Source of the DNA: Clitoria ternatea
Taxonomy: Eukaryota; Streptophyta; Magnoliopsida; Fabales; Fabaceae
NCBI GenBank assembly: GCA_037962975.1
Contig: CM075673.1
Coordinates: 18,894,001 to 18,958,000, forward strand
Direction: 5' to 3'
Length of the DNA: 64,000 bases
A program made the position numbers and the translations under genes. Under the pieces are notes generated by a model. It saw only the letters and a program-made list of their open reading frames with translations. It searched no databases and was not told the origin of the DNA. This document shows, one piece after another, positions 10,905-22,582 of this stretch (its first letter is position 1; each line of letters opens with the position of its first letter).

Positions 10905-11851
10905 AAAATCTATCAAGCGTCAAGCTAAAGACGATAAACAAGCGCTCATTGGGAGACAACCCAATCTTTTATGATTTTTTTTCTTAAGAGTTTTACTTTA
11001 AATAAAGTTTAAAAGTTTCTATTTATTTTGTAGGTCACTCATCAAGAAGAATCCCAAGTTTCAAACAAAGACAAGCATGAATGGAGTTTAAACAAGGAAA
11101 AGACTCATCTTGCCCAAGCGTGAAGACCCTCGCGTAAGCGAGGCAAAGAAAGTTATGTCTCATGAACTTCACGCTCAAGCGCTGGATGTACACGCTCAAG
11201 CGAGCCAAGGTGAGCCATTCACTATCCATATCAGGCTTAAGTGAAGGATTCAAGCTTTAAGCGTGGTAACAATACACAGGGAATTTTCAAAATAAACCCG
11301 ATCACGCTTGAGCGTGATCAGTCACGCTTGAGAAAGAATAATCAAAAGACTGTCACGCTTAAAGCTAGAATACTGCATGCTTAAGCGAGAAGCATCAGGT
11401 ACCAATTGTGAATATCACGCTCAAGCGTGACAAACATACGCTTAGGCGTGCAAACAGATTTTCATTTTTTTTCGCTTGGGCGAATAGCAATCTACTTAAG
11501 TGAGGAAGTACATTCTGCATCAAGGCCCACACGCTTAAGCGAGCAGTAAGAACGCCTAAGCGAGACAAAGTCACCACCATTGGTCGATCACGCTCAAGCG
11601 TGATAATCCTGCGCTCGAGCGAGAAATTCAAAATGACCCCTGATGCTAATAAATAGAATATTTTGAAATTGCCCACTAAATCTCTCACTCAAAATAACTG
11701 TCCATTATTTCTCTGACTCTCCAAGTTTTGTAACCGCCCAATTCTTCTCAAATATTTGTTCTCTTCACTCTCATCTCATAAGTCACACTTTCCTGCATTT
11801 CATTGAAAGTCATTTTCCTCTCTTCTCGCTATCACTCTCGGATCCTTCCAG
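10905..11851 (+). other. Inter-ORF leader of element C with second dyad cluster and possible internal promoter
   Basis: Non-coding. From 11116 to 11630 there is a second cluster of ACGCTTGAGCGT/ACGCTCAAGCGT motifs like those in U3, about 14 copies. Immediately after it is TAATAAATAGAATA (about 11647-11660), a weak TATA-like match, and then about 170 bp of CT-rich leader up to the ORF2 start. The order (dyad cluster, TATA-like box, leader, ATG) repeats the LTR promoter layout, which suggests ORF2 has its own promoter. No transcript evidence is available here. Confidence 0.55.
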
Positions 11852-13153
11852 ATGGCCAGAACAAAGCAAATTGCACCAAACCCCCCTGTCACTACTTCAC
11901 CAGCAAGAAGTTCCAAAAGGAATAAAGGCAAAAGACCACGCACCAGTGACCAAGACAATGCTCCAAGATTCAGGAATAAAGATAAGAGCAAGCGCTATGA
12001 GGACATTTCCAACTGGACATTTATACCTGAACGAAAAGTAGATTTGGCCTTGGGAGATTGTGATGCCTTCCTGCAAATCATAAGGAGGAGAAATTGGTTA
12101 AAGATATGTTACCCAAGAGAGAAGTATGACCCAGAAGTTGTCCGAGAATTCTATGCTAATGCTTGGACAAGAGATGGAGGAGGAGAAAGAAAAACTTATG
12201 TGAGGGGAACCTGGCTCTCCTATGACAGGGAAACAATCAATTTTTACTTGGGGAACATTATGACCCTAGGAGAGGGGGAGATATGCGAATATGCTGCCAT
12301 GGTTGCAAGGAACCAATTCATCACAACCAGTGACCTTGAAGCAGCCATATGTATTCCAGGACACCACTTTCAAATGGGGCAAGGAGAGAACCCACTGAGA
12401 ATTTTAAGAAAAGACATGACTTCTATCTCTCAAGTTTGGACTTCTTTTTTATTAGCTAACATAGCACCTAACGCTCATGTCTCTGATTTAATTTTTAGTA
12501 GGTGTTATTTGCTATACTGCATTCTAAGAGAGGACATTTCCATTGATCTAGCCCAAATACTCTCTGATGAAATTCACAAATTTATGATTTCTGACCAGAA
12601 GTATTCCCAGGCAGGTCAGAAGGTAAAAGGGAGTCTCGGTTTTCCTGCCTTTATCACTGATTTTTGTGCAGCTCATGGTGTTGAGGTACAAGACCTCAAA
12701 CCAATTAGGCCTTCCATAGACAAACGCTTCATTGAGCGTTACTGCAGTAATCCAGCACCTCCTGCATCTGATGTACCCCCTCCACCTGCCTCTCAAGCAG
12801 CCCAGCAAGCATCCAACACAGCACCTCCCCATCCTCCTCTCAGCACAGAAGCCACCCTGATTTTACAAGGCATTCACCTCATGAAAATTCAAAATAGCCA
12901 CCTCCTGGCACAACAAAACGCTAATCATAGAGGTTTGTTGCATATTCACAGTGGCCTTTATCACAGCATTCCTGCAGGTCAACACAATCCTTGGATGTAC
13001 CCTGCCCAGTTTGAGGCCCTAATTGCTTGGCCTGGGGACAGGCCCCCTTTTGTGGGAGGAGATGAGACTACACAGGATAGGCCAGGAACTTCAACACAGG
13101 GACCTCCAGAAAGAAACCAGGGAACAGAAGAGGATTCATCTGAGGATGAGTGA
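11852..13153 (+). CDS. Element C ORF2, 'putative plant transposon protein'-like (PF20167-like), intact
   Basis: A 433-codon frame without stops. The N-terminus is basic and lysine/arginine-rich (residues 20-50, KRNKGKRPR, nuclear-localisation-like). The core at about residues 90-135 has EFYANAW, VRGTWLSYDRETI and YLGN. About residues 185-245 have SQVWTSFLLANIAP, RCYLLYCIL and IDLAQILSDEIH. A proline-rich linker (about 305-330) is followed by an AWPGDRPPF motif and an acidic tail ending SSEDE. I recognise the family by the FYANA...SYDR.TI...LGN pattern seen in plant proteins labelled putative plant transposon protein; this is recall, not a search. Biochemical function is unknown. It occupies the place of RT/integrase and is homologous to the ORF2 of element E. 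The sequence before the ATG ends in TTCCAG, which could be a splice acceptor. Confidence 0.8.
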   Translation: MARTKQIAPNPPVTTSPARSSKRNKGKRPRTSDQDNAPRFRNKDKSKRYEDISNWTFIPERKVDLALGDCDAFLQIIRRRNWLKICYPREKYDPEVVREFYANAWTRDGGGERKTYVRGTWLSYDRETINFYLGNIMTLGEGEICEYAAMVARNQFITTSDLEAAICIPGHHFQMGQGENPLRILRKDMTSISQVWTSFLLANIAPNAHVSDLIFSRCYLLYCILREDISIDLAQILSDEIHKFMISDQKYSQAGQKVKGSLGFPAFITDFCAAHGVEVQDLKPIRPSIDKRFIERYCSNPAPPASDVPPPPASQAAQQASNTAPPHPPLSTEATLILQGIHLMKIQNSHLLAQQNANHRGLLHIHSGLYHSIPAGQHNPWMYPAQFEALIAWPGDRPPFVGGDETTQDRPGTSTQGPPERNQGTEEDSSEDE

Positions 13154-14377
13154 AAAATTTTAATGCTTTCATTTTTATCTTGAGTTTAAATTGCTACTTT
13201 AAGTTTTATTGCAAATTGACAATTTATTGTTTACTTTGAATTTTTTTTAGTTATTATTACTACAACATGCTTTAGAATTGCTTGTGATTATTTTTTGTTT
13301 TGCCTGAAGCTTTAAACATTTTTTTGAAAAACCCAACCAAAGATTTTACTTTTTGAACAAGAAAAGTTTTCAAGCAGCAAAATATTTTTAGGCAATAACA
13401 CTGATTTTTAAAGGGTAAAATGGCTGAATTAAGAACCAAGGAATTAGAATGAATGTACTTTTGATTGTTTACATACTTGAACCCTTTTCTGTTAGAATAA
13501 GGAAGTAAGCCTTATATCCTGGTGAGAAGTGAGAAATCTAAACACTGAGAGTCTTATGAGAATTCGTCAAATAAGCATTGCCTGATTTTCTAATTAACAT
13601 TTCTTTTAGAGATTAGGCAAGGAAATGATAAAGGCAAATTTTGAAAATAAAACAAACTCAGAGCCAAAAAGCTACCCTTAAGAATATGACCCAATTTTTG
13701 TAGCCCATTTTTGAGCCAAAAATTTTATTCAAACACCCTAAACCAAGCATGAGAAATAAAATCTTACCTTACTAGCATGCTTAAAAGTTTTTTTTTAAGA
13801 GCATAAAACACTTTTCCAAAAAGGGTGATAAGAGAAACTGAGGCTGAAAAAGAAATAAAGTTCTCCAAAATTTAACAAAAATAGAGAACTAGAAAAAGAA
13901 AAATGAAGAATTCAGTAGCATAAAAGAAGAAGCCTCATAAAAGTTTGTAAAATCTCAGAACATATGCTCTTCTTATTCATGCATGCACTTTGAACCTAAG
14001 AAAAACCAAGAATTCTTGACAGCCCAGCCTCATTACATCCTAGAAAAGACCTTTTGATCCTTACTTATCTTATGAATTGATTTTGATTAGAAATGACCGG
14101 TAATGTTAATTAGGCAGTTCTCATGATGAATGTGCAACACACCCACCTGGTGAGAAATAATGAGAGTTCTTTATTCTTACAGCAATTGGTTACATGCTTT
14201 ATGAACAAGGTAATGGTGCATTACATTTTAAGGAATTGGTATTAAGGAAATCATTTGCCTAAACATCAACTCAGATTATTGTCTTTTAAAATTTTTGTCT
14301 GCAACAGAAACTCAGATTATTAATGCTTGAAACTCTTTCCAAAATTTCTTTTTACTTGAGGACAAGCAAAAATCTAG
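13154..14377 (+). other. Element C 3' non-coding region
   Basis: AT-rich and without a reading frame. It contains AGCCCATTTTTGAGCCAAAAA at about 13702-13722, a block shared with the 3' regions of elements B and E, and ends with the TTGAGGACAAGCAA context typical of Athila/Tat elements just before the purine tract. Confidence 0.6.
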
Positions 14378-14390
14378 GTTGGGGAGAGTT
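14378..14390 (+). other. Polypurine tract of element C
   Basis: GGTTGGGGAGAGTT, preceded by GAGGACAAGCAA, primes plus-strand DNA. The 3' LTR should begin at the next base, but element D is inserted there. The first T of the LTR is part of D's target duplication (AGTTT at 14387-14391 and 32907-32911). Confidence 0.75.
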
Positions 14391-14614
14391 TTGTAACGTC
14401 CTAGGTTATTTTACATTTATTTTTATTCAATTAATTAAATTTTACAATAAATTTTTCCCTTCTTGATAATTAATCGAGATTTAGTGAAATAGCATTTATT
14501 TTACTAACTTATTCAAATGACAAACAGTGGCAGTTAAATTAAATAAATGAAATTTAGAAAAAAAAAGAACAATTTAACTAAGCGTAACAAAAGGGGAAAA
14601 GGGAATCAGGGGCC

Positions 14615-14696
14615 TCCCGCTTGAGCGAGGCCCCAACTCGCTTAAGCGAGATTCCGAACTCTCGCTTGAGCGAAGTTTCTATTCGCTTGAGCGAAT
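14615..14696. repeat. CGCTTNAGCG dyad cluster, element D 3' LTR
   Basis: Four copies in 82 bp, including the perfect 14-bp palindrome CTCGCTTAAGCGAG at 14637-14650 and ATTCGCTTGAGCGAAT at 14681-14696. The 5' LTR copy at 30717-30796 is nearly identical, with one change between motifs. It lies near the U5 end, far from the TATA box, unlike in B and C. Confidence 0.82.
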
Positions 14697-15316
14697 ACCT
14701 TTCACAAATCTTAGTGAACAAAACACACTAACGGACTCCCGAAAGATCTCACCCTGAAAATGATTTTGTTAGCCAACGAGTTGCCATAGCAACCATGAGA
14801 CTATATAATTAGACAGTGATGTATTTTAAAATATAGATTTGTATCCGATTCGGTCTTAGTTAACACACAGCTAATAATAACGCTCGGAAAGTTCTTATAC
14901 ACACATATAACTCTACTGAGTCACTCAAAGTCACTTGGGCCCTGGCACCGATCTCCCCCTTGGCGCGACTCCATGGCTCTTTCCCCCTCCCTGTCACTGG
15001 TTACTAAATAAAAAAAAAGAGCAAGGGTGAGTGTTTGGCATTGTAATTAATATAGAATGGAATTTAACAATATACATACATATTTATATATACATTAAGC
15101 ATCATTCGAAAGTAAGCACAGTTTACTCAACAAATGTATCATTTACAACCATCAAAGGGCCAGTTCATACTTAATAAGATATCAACTTTTCACTCAGAAA
15201 TCTATCAAATCGCACATGGAAACATAGCGTATTACATACAATAACTATGTTAACCCAACCAAGCAATTCCATCACATTCATCACAATCACCACTGACTCT
15301 CATACAATCTGACTCC

Positions 15317-15332
15317 TAGTATCCGGATACTA
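15317..15332. repeat. 16-bp perfect palindrome in LTR of D
   Basis: TAGTATCCGGATACTA, its own reverse complement. It also occurs at 31389-31404 (other D LTR) and at 50791-50806 (LTR of element A), each time followed by AAGGAT and the GTCC..CTTGAC repeat module. Confidence 0.85.
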
Positions 15333-16278
15333 AAGGATTGGCCTTCAGCTGGGGGTCCTACTTGACACCCCGTGAACCCTGTTTGGTTCACCGAGTCCTG
15401 CTTGACTCTCCACCTCGACCACTGGGTCCTACTTGACCACTGGGTAGCTCAACTGGGTACAAAAACCACGGGAGCCGAAAATGAGGGGCTATCATATACC
15501 GTCGGCCATCCCACACCACATAGTCATTCAACAATTTACCTTTCACATAATAATATCAATTCCTCATCACTCGGGTAGCCTGCTTGCTAACCCGGCGTCA
15601 CATAACACTGATCATTTCAACATTAGATATTTCAAGATCATAACATGATAAACTCAACCACACACCCGATCCTCAACTAAATAATGTACACAGTCACGCA
15701 TGCATAAGCATAAGCACATAATTACGTTTAGTAATATTTTCCTTAACCTGCTTACACCACCTCAATGACCTGTATAAGAAGTGAGTCCTATTCTAATTAA
15801 TTATAACCCGAACACCCCCCTTACTTTGGTTCCACGCTTCGATAATCTGCTCCCTGTGTCGACTCCTTCCTCTGAGCACTGGTTTCGCAGTCTCAGCTCC
15901 GTCACTCAGTCTTCCGTTGCTTAACCTACTACCTACGGATCATAAAATATAGCCCGTCACTTCAACACCCTTAGTTTATGGACCGCATTTGGGCTCAAAC
16001 TCACCAGAGGAGTGGAAAACAGACTCGAATACAGCCATGCATGGCCCTTGACTACCAAAGAACGAAAGGGATAAGGGAATCATAATTATAACGGATCAGT
16101 AGACTCACCTTGAAGCCTCGATCACAGGAATGGGGTTTGATTGAAGTTCAGACACAAATGGAGTCCCTCACCAGCGCATGCAACTCAGTGTTAAGAGAGG
16201 AGAAAACGAAAGAGAAGGGATAGACCAGCAGCAGAAGTAACTCGCAAATAATGAAGAGGGAAGGAAGAGAATCTCCTT

Positions 16279-16288
16279 TTATATATAA
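16279..16288 (-). promoter_or_regulatory. TATA box, element D 3' LTR
   Basis: The minus strand reads CTTTATATATAAAAGG; the copy in the 5' LTR is at 32349-32358. It marks the U3/R boundary region. Confidence 0.55.
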
Positions 16289-16841
16289 AGCTCATGGGCG
16301 AGATCATCTTTTCCTTTATTTTATTTGTATTCTCACTAAATTTTAATCAATTTCACCATATTAAACTATTTCATAGTTTATCAAATCAACTACACTTATT
16401 TATTCCCTCAACGTTTAATTATTCATAATTCCCTAATACTTTGCAAGAGTATAGGCCCAGTATGAATACCGGCCCACCGGCGTCCTAGCTTAGTGTTCAT
16501 ACCTCGGAAATCCGAGCTACAGCCTGAGAGGTCGGATATCTCATCCGCGCTCGCCTCTTGGTTACATACACCCGTTATTTCAGTCATTATGAGGTTGATC
16601 CGGGCTACGACCCTGAGTGAGGCGTTCTCCTCACATTGGTTAGTCCAAACCACCTGGCCCTGCCTGCTCTTCTCCTACACTCCCGATCTTTAACTCCGCC
16701 TGCCCGCGCTTCTGAGACCGATCTCGACACCGGCTTTTCTGTCTCTGGCTCAGACAGAACAAATACTAAATAAAACTTCTAAAACATTTACTAACATTTC
16801 CCATTTTTTATAATTCTCATTAAAACATCAGGGATGTTACA

Positions 16842-16860
16842 TCCACCCCTCCTAAAAGGA
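16842..16860 (-). other. Polypurine tract of element D
   Basis: The minus strand reads TCCTTTTAGGAGGGGTGGA next to the LTR, preceded by CGGGGACGAAAT, the usual context in chromoviruses of this clade. Confidence 0.75.
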
Positions 16861-16876
16861 GATTTCGTCCCCGAAA

Positions 16877-19496
16877 TCAGTGTTCCGGTTGGAAAAGATG
16901 AGGGTACATCCGCCTCATATCGGATTCTAATTCCCAAGTGTAGTTCATCCAATGTAAATTCTGCCACTTCACCTTCACCAACGGTACCTCCTTGTTCCTT
17001 AACCATTTGGTTTGATGCTCTTCAATGCTGATCGGTACAGCCTCCACCGTCAGGTTTTCCTTCACTTCAATGGAGTCACTCGGTACAATCATGGTATCAC
17101 ACGGAATGTAGGCTCGAAGTTGTGATACGTGGAACACGTTGTGAATGTTAGTCAACGATTGGGGAAGATCCAGTCGATAAGCGACTTCACCAATCCGTTC
17201 TAGTATTTGGTATGGTCCAATATACTTTGGATTAAGCTTTCGGCTCTTCAAAATTTGACCTACACCCTTGGTCGGTGAAATCCTTAGGAACACCCAGTCA
17301 CCCACCTAGAATTCAAGGGGTCTATGCCGATTGTCATAATAGCTCTTCTGCTGGTCTTGGGCAATTTTTATCCTCTCTCGGATTAAAGCGACTTGTTCGT
17401 TCATCTCTTGAATCATCTCAGGCCTTAGATGAACGACATCGCCATTCTCATTCCAACATAATAGAGTACGACATTTCCGACCATAAAGAGCTTCATATGG
17501 AGCCCTCCCAATGCTGCTATGGTAACTGTTATTATATGAAAACTCTACCAAGGGCAAGTATTTCTCCCATGATCCGCCCTGTTCCAGCACACATGCCCTT
17601 CACATATCCTCAAGAGTTTGTATAGTCTGTTCTGATTGGCCATCGGTCTGGGGATGGTAAGCTGAGCTCAGTTTGAGCTCAGTACCCAGTTGTTGTTGCA
17701 AACTCCTCCAAAACCTTAAAGTGAATTGGGGATCCCGATCGGAGATAATGCTTAAGGGTACACCATGCAGTCGTACAACCTCAGCAACGTATAACTTAGC
17801 TAATCGATATAGCGACCACTTCATATTTATTGCCAGGAAATGAGCACTTTTGGTTAGTCGATCAACAATCACCCAAATTGCATTGTATCCGGTTTGAGTG
17901 TGAGGCAGTCCGGACACGAAGTCCATGGTGATACTTTCCCACTTCCAGATCAGAATTTCTGGGGGTCGAAGCAAACCTGGAGGTCGTTGGTGCTCAACTT
18001 TGCACTTCTGGCATATCACACAGGATTTCACATACTCGATTATTGCCTTCTTCATGCTTGGCCACCAGAATTCCTTTTTTAAGTCATGATACATTTTTGT
18101 CACTCCCGGATGTATACTCAGAGAGCTCTTGTGTGCTTCTGCTAGCACAACCTGCCTGAAGCCTCCATGTGCAGGCACCACTACTCGGTTCTTGAATCTC
18201 CATATACCATCGTTACCCCGAGTTATCTCCATATTTTTGCCTTGGGCCTGAGTGTCAATCAACCTCAGTAACTCTTCATCGTCTTTCTGTGCAGCTACCA
18301 CAGACTCCAGAAATTCGTTGGAGATTTTTAACATTCCGATCGTCATTCGGTTTGGTGCGTCCATAACAATTCCAACATTCATATCCCTAAAGCTTTCCAG
18401 CAATTCCTATTCTCTACCCATCAGGTAAGCCACGTGTAATACCTTCCTGCTTAGTGCATCTGCCACAACATTCGCCTTGCCCGGGTGATACTTCAAATTG
18501 AAGTCATAATCCTTCAAATACTCCACCCATCTCCTCTGTCTCATATTTAGCTCCTTTTGATCAAATAAGTACTTTAAACTCTTGTGGTCACTGAATACTA
18601 CAAAGCGAGTTCCATACAGATAATGGCGCCAAATCTTCAGTGCGTACACCACTGCTGCAAGTTCCAGATCATGAGTCGGGTAATTCTCCTCATGTGGCCT
18701 TAATTGCCTTGAAGCATAGGCAATTGCCCGATCAGCTTGCATTAACACACCCCCAATCCAAATTTGGATGCATCATAATATACTTCAAATTCCTATGTTA
18801 CATCGGGCAGTGCAAGCACAGGGGCAGTCGTTAAACATCGCTTGAGAGTTTGGAAGCTTAATTTACATTTTTTCGACCACACGAAGGGGTTTCCTTTCCT
18901 AGTTAACCGAGTCAGAGGGAGTGCTATCCGAGAAAACCCCTCAATGAAGCGTCGATAGTATCCAGCTAATCCGAGGAAACTCCTGATTTCAGTTACTGAC
19001 TTTGGCCTCTCCCAAGCCATAACCGCCTCAATTTTTGTCGGATCAACTGAGATTCCCTCTCGGGAAATATCATGCCCCAAGAATTGTACACTACTCTCCC
19101 AAAAATCACACATAGATAATTTAGCGTACAACTTCTTCTCTCGGAGTACTTGTAAAACAAGTTGAAGATGTTGAGCATGCTCCTCATCCGACCTCGAATA
19201 TACCAAAATATCATCAATCAATACCACCATAAACTGGTCCAAGTACGGTTGAAAGGTCTCATATAGTCCATAAAAATGGCAGGAGCGTTCGTTACTCTAA
19301 AGGGCATTACTACGTACTCCAAGTGCCCATACCGAGTCCAAAATGCTATTTTTGGGGTATCCTCCAACCTCACTCGGATTTGGTGGTACCCTGACCTCAA
19401 GTCAATCTTAGAGAACACAACGGCGCCTCTCAACTGGTCCAGTAAATCGTCAATCCGAGGTAGTGGATATTTATTTTTGATTATCAGTTTGTTCAG
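16877..19496 (-). pseudogene. Element D pol: RT, RNase H, integrase, chromodomain-like tail (broken)
   Basis: The minus strand holds all of pol after the first RT blocks. RT contains KIDLRSGYHQI and the LIDDILVYS catalytic box (about 19215), with a frameshift near 19258. RNase H (18407-18748) has DLELAAVVYALK, FSDHKSL and ADALSR. Integrase (17306-18403) has the H..H..CVICQ zinc region, MDFVSGLP, ISDRDPQF and QTDGQSEQ. The C-terminal piece (16877-17305) has the GPY motif (YIGPYQILERIG) and a chromodomain-like end (VPLVKVKW...YTWELES). Stops at about 19497, 18404 and 17600 and a frameshift near 18760 break it; at least the first two are CAG to TAG. Confidence 0.9.
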
Positions 19497-21227
19497 CTAT
19501 CGGTAATCAATGCACATTCGCATGCTACCGTCCTTCTTCTTTACCAGTAAAACCGGAGCGCCCCAGGGTGAGGCACTGGGTCGGATAAAACCCTTTTCTA
19601 GTAATTCGTTTACTTGTTTCTTCACTTCGGCCAATTCCACCAAAGACATTCTATATGGCGCTAGGGACACAGGTTCTGCCCCGGGAATCAAGTCAATAGA
19701 GAAATCAATCTCCCGACTGGGAGGTAGCTCAGGAATTTCTTCCAGAAAAACGTCAGGAAATTCGTAAACAATTGGAATATCGCTCGGCAGGAGGTTATGC
19801 CGACCCTCCGAAGCAAATAAAACAACATACGTGGTTAGGACATCGCTCACCACGTCCTTCATGTCAAGTTCCTGAGAGAAAACAATATTCTTCCGATAAT
19901 AATCGACCAGTACGTGATTAGCAGCAAGCCAATCGAGACCTAGAATAACATCTAAGTCCTTCAGTGGCATACAGATAAAATTCACTCGAAAAGTATGAGC
20001 TTCAATTTGCATCAGCAGTTCTCTACACACTGTAGTCACACGGAAAGTGTAACCGGTTGGAGTGGAAACAATAAGAGCGTTCTCTATTAAACCGATCGGC
20101 TGACCAAGCCGTCGCACACAACTTTCTGAAATAAAGGAATGGGTGGCACCTGAATCATAAATTACATCAACCAGATAGCCACAGATGAGGCACTTACCCT
20201 GTACCAAATTGTCATTCGTCGTAGCTTCCAAAGCATCAAACGCAAATACTCGCCCGGTCATGGAGTTCTGGGCACCGCTAGATTGGACATCATATCTTCC
20301 CGATTGTTGGTTCCCACTACCAGCTCCATTCCTGCCTCCCCTCGGAAAGTTGGAACCCCGGGTCCCAGAAGAGTTAGCTCGGTTGTCCTGCCTGCCCTGC
20401 GGCTGCCTCTGAGGGCAATCGGGCCTGAGGTGCCCTGGTTGTCCGCATTGGAAGCACACAATTTGATTGGCTTGACAATGTTTGGCAATGTGACCTTCCT
20501 GACGATAATTGTAGCATGCACGGCTACCAGAAGGATTACCCGATCGACCGATGGAACCTCGAACGGAAGAGGATGAGGAGGTAGCAGAAGACTTGCCGCC
20601 CCGGAAGAATTGACTCATCCTCTTGAAGCTGAATCCTTTCGCCTTCAGTGGCTTTTTATCTCTTGGTTGGGACATCCTTTGTAACTGCACCTCTTCAGTC
20701 AGTCTTGCTTTGTTCACCAGGGTTGGGTAGTCCCTAATCTCCATCGGTACGATTACACTACGGAGTTCAATCCGTAGTCCAGCTTCGTATTTGGCACACT
20801 TGCTACCCTCAGTCCCTTCTAACGAGAAAGGGTGGTAAAAATCACACAGCTCGTCAAACTTGCTGGTGTACTCGGCCATAGACAGCCGGTCTTGCTCCAA
20901 CTTCAGGAATTCCATTTCCTTCCGGATTTTGTAGTTATCCAGGAAATATTTAACAAGGAACCTCCTTCGGAAATTTGCCCATACCAACGGCTCATTTACT
21001 GCGTTCATCTGTACCTTCACTCGGGACCACTATACTCTAGCCTCTTCTTTTAGTTGGTAAGTAGCAAATAAAACTTTTTGCTCTTCTGAGCACTCAAAAT
21101 ATTCAAAAACCCGCTCGATATCCCTGATCCAAATGTATGCCCCGTCATAATCGTGTCCCCCTTTGTAGATCGGAGGATTCCTTTTCAGGAATTTATCCAG
21201 AGTGGGACCGGACTCGGTCCTACTCAT
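19497..21227 (-). pseudogene. Element D gag-protease-RT start (E interrupts its N-terminus)
   Basis: One 507-codon frame (19497-21020) plus 65 codons upstream (21030-21227), separated by a TGG to TAG stop. Gag has the typical FLKRNPPIYKGG start region, two zinc knuckles (the first with Tyr replacing the second Cys, CYNYRQEGHIAKHC; the second intact, CFQCGQPGHLRPDC), the protease site YDSGATHSFI, VILGLDWL, and the beginning of RT (WGAPVLLVKKKDGSMRMCIDYR). The first 22 or so codons are at 30198-30262 on the far side of element E. Compared with A it keeps a much longer open frame. Confidence 0.88.
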
Positions 21228-22239
21228 TGTTCGCCCGTCGGTTGTAACCGGGCTTTGTGAATTGGCAAGCGCACCAATCGTTTGTAGTTTTCAAAATTTA
21301 GATATCGCTCCACTGGGATTGAAAGTCCAATAACAACAGTAATCTTCTACTTACTATGGTAAATGTGAAGGAAATTATAAACAAAAGAATGATTTATGTA
21401 CAGTTTATACAATATTCACAAGATAGCATGGTTGAGTGATTCATAGGATAAAAAGAAAATAAAATCTATCTAAAAAGTTGAGTTGTAACCTAGAATAGGT
21501 AAGATACTTGAGATAAACACAGATAAACAAATTATGTTGGAAATTGGATCCCTAATCTAGAATAACAATGAGGAACTCAAAACATGCATGTTTAATCATC
21601 AAGTTTCATGTCATTCCAGCTTAAAATCATTATAACCGATCCCTCGTGATATAAATTCTAAGAATTCACCGTAAAGTCCGATCCCTCGTGAGCTTTCTCA
21701 GTAAAAACTTGCATTAAGACCTGGCCTTATGGCAACAATGGTTGACAACCCCTATAGAATTGAGATACCAAGGGTATTCCAACTTTTTACTTTCGTCAAA
21801 ACAAGTTTCAATACGGCATAAATAATCATTCTCCCGTTTGACATTTACACTAATAAAACCAGTTTCGATACACATGAAAATCATTCTCCCGTTTGACGTT
21901 CATATTAATAAAAGGTTGAAATACTAACATGGACTTGAATCATAAACATGCAGAGGTCGAATTCACAACATTATACTCAATAGATTAGTTCACCAATTCC
22001 AATATAAACAGATTAGTTACACATGGTAAAAGTAAAAACAACACTTACAGAGTTTGACATTACGAAGAAGACGATGGAAACTTCACGATACAACGATCAC
22101 AATACACCGAAACACACTCAAGTATCTAGAAAACTATTCTAGAACTACAACTCACAAAAGAAAGTACTCAAAGTCGAGCACAAGAGAGAAGAGAAGAGAA
22201 GTGTATGGAATGGGATGCTATGAATGGTGTTGGATGGCC

Positions 22240-22249
22240 CTATTTATAG
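22240..22249 (-). promoter_or_regulatory. TATA box in a short hairpin, element E 3' LTR
   Basis: The minus strand reads CTATAAATAG, lying inside GCCCTAT/ATAGGGC, a perfect 7-bp inverted repeat with a 2-base centre. Conserved at 29659-29668 in the 5' LTR. Confidence 0.6.
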
Positions 22250-22263
22250 GGCTGAGCAAGGGT

Positions 22264-22582
22264 GCTGACGCTACGCGTCCCTGTGACGTTACGCGTCAGA
22301 TCCCTGACTCAGCCTCCATTAAACACTTGATAATGGCCACTTTCAATAATTAATCTTGATCATGCCTGGCCACTTGGACATGTTTCCACGAGTTTTTGGC
22401 CATTTATGCTGATTGGGGTGGCCCTTGGGCTGAGTGGAGTGCCCATTATTGGGTCCAAGTGGGGTGGTTGGCCAAAAGTAGGAGTGGAGACCACGCAGCA
22501 CTGACGCTACGCGTGTCTGTGATGCGTAGCGTCAGCATCAAAAATAGCACTTGATGCTACGCGTGGGGTGAGGCTACGCGTC
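22264..22582. repeat. ACGCTACGCGT motif cluster in U3 of element E
   Basis: Six copies in two groups (22264-22303 and 22502-22582): GACGCTACGCGT, GACGTTACGCGT, GACGCTACGCGTG, GATGCGTAGCGTC, GATGCTACGCGTG and GAGGCTACGCGTC. Most come in pairs about 8-15 bp apart. The group nearest the TATA box is only about 15 bp from it. In the 5' LTR (from 29684) the GACGTTACGCGT copy is the intact GACGCTACGCGT. Confidence 0.85.

Larger units (their letters stand above)
14392..16841 (-). repeat. Element D 3' LTR (2450 bp)
   Basis: Bounded by TGTAACGTCC and GATGTTACA. In minus orientation it holds U3 (16841 to 16290), the TATA box, a GC-richer module with repeated GTCCTACTTGAC-like units (15350-15460), the 16-bp palindrome at 15317, the ACACTCACCC block (about 15030) and a dyad cluster near its end (14615-14696). 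Contains no gene. Confidence 0.94.

Noticed and set aside
22054..22353. 99-codon plus-strand frame, repeated at 29473-29772
   Set aside because: It is present twice only because it lies in both LTRs of E. It is antisense to the element, runs across the TATA box and motif cluster, and has no recognisable domain.
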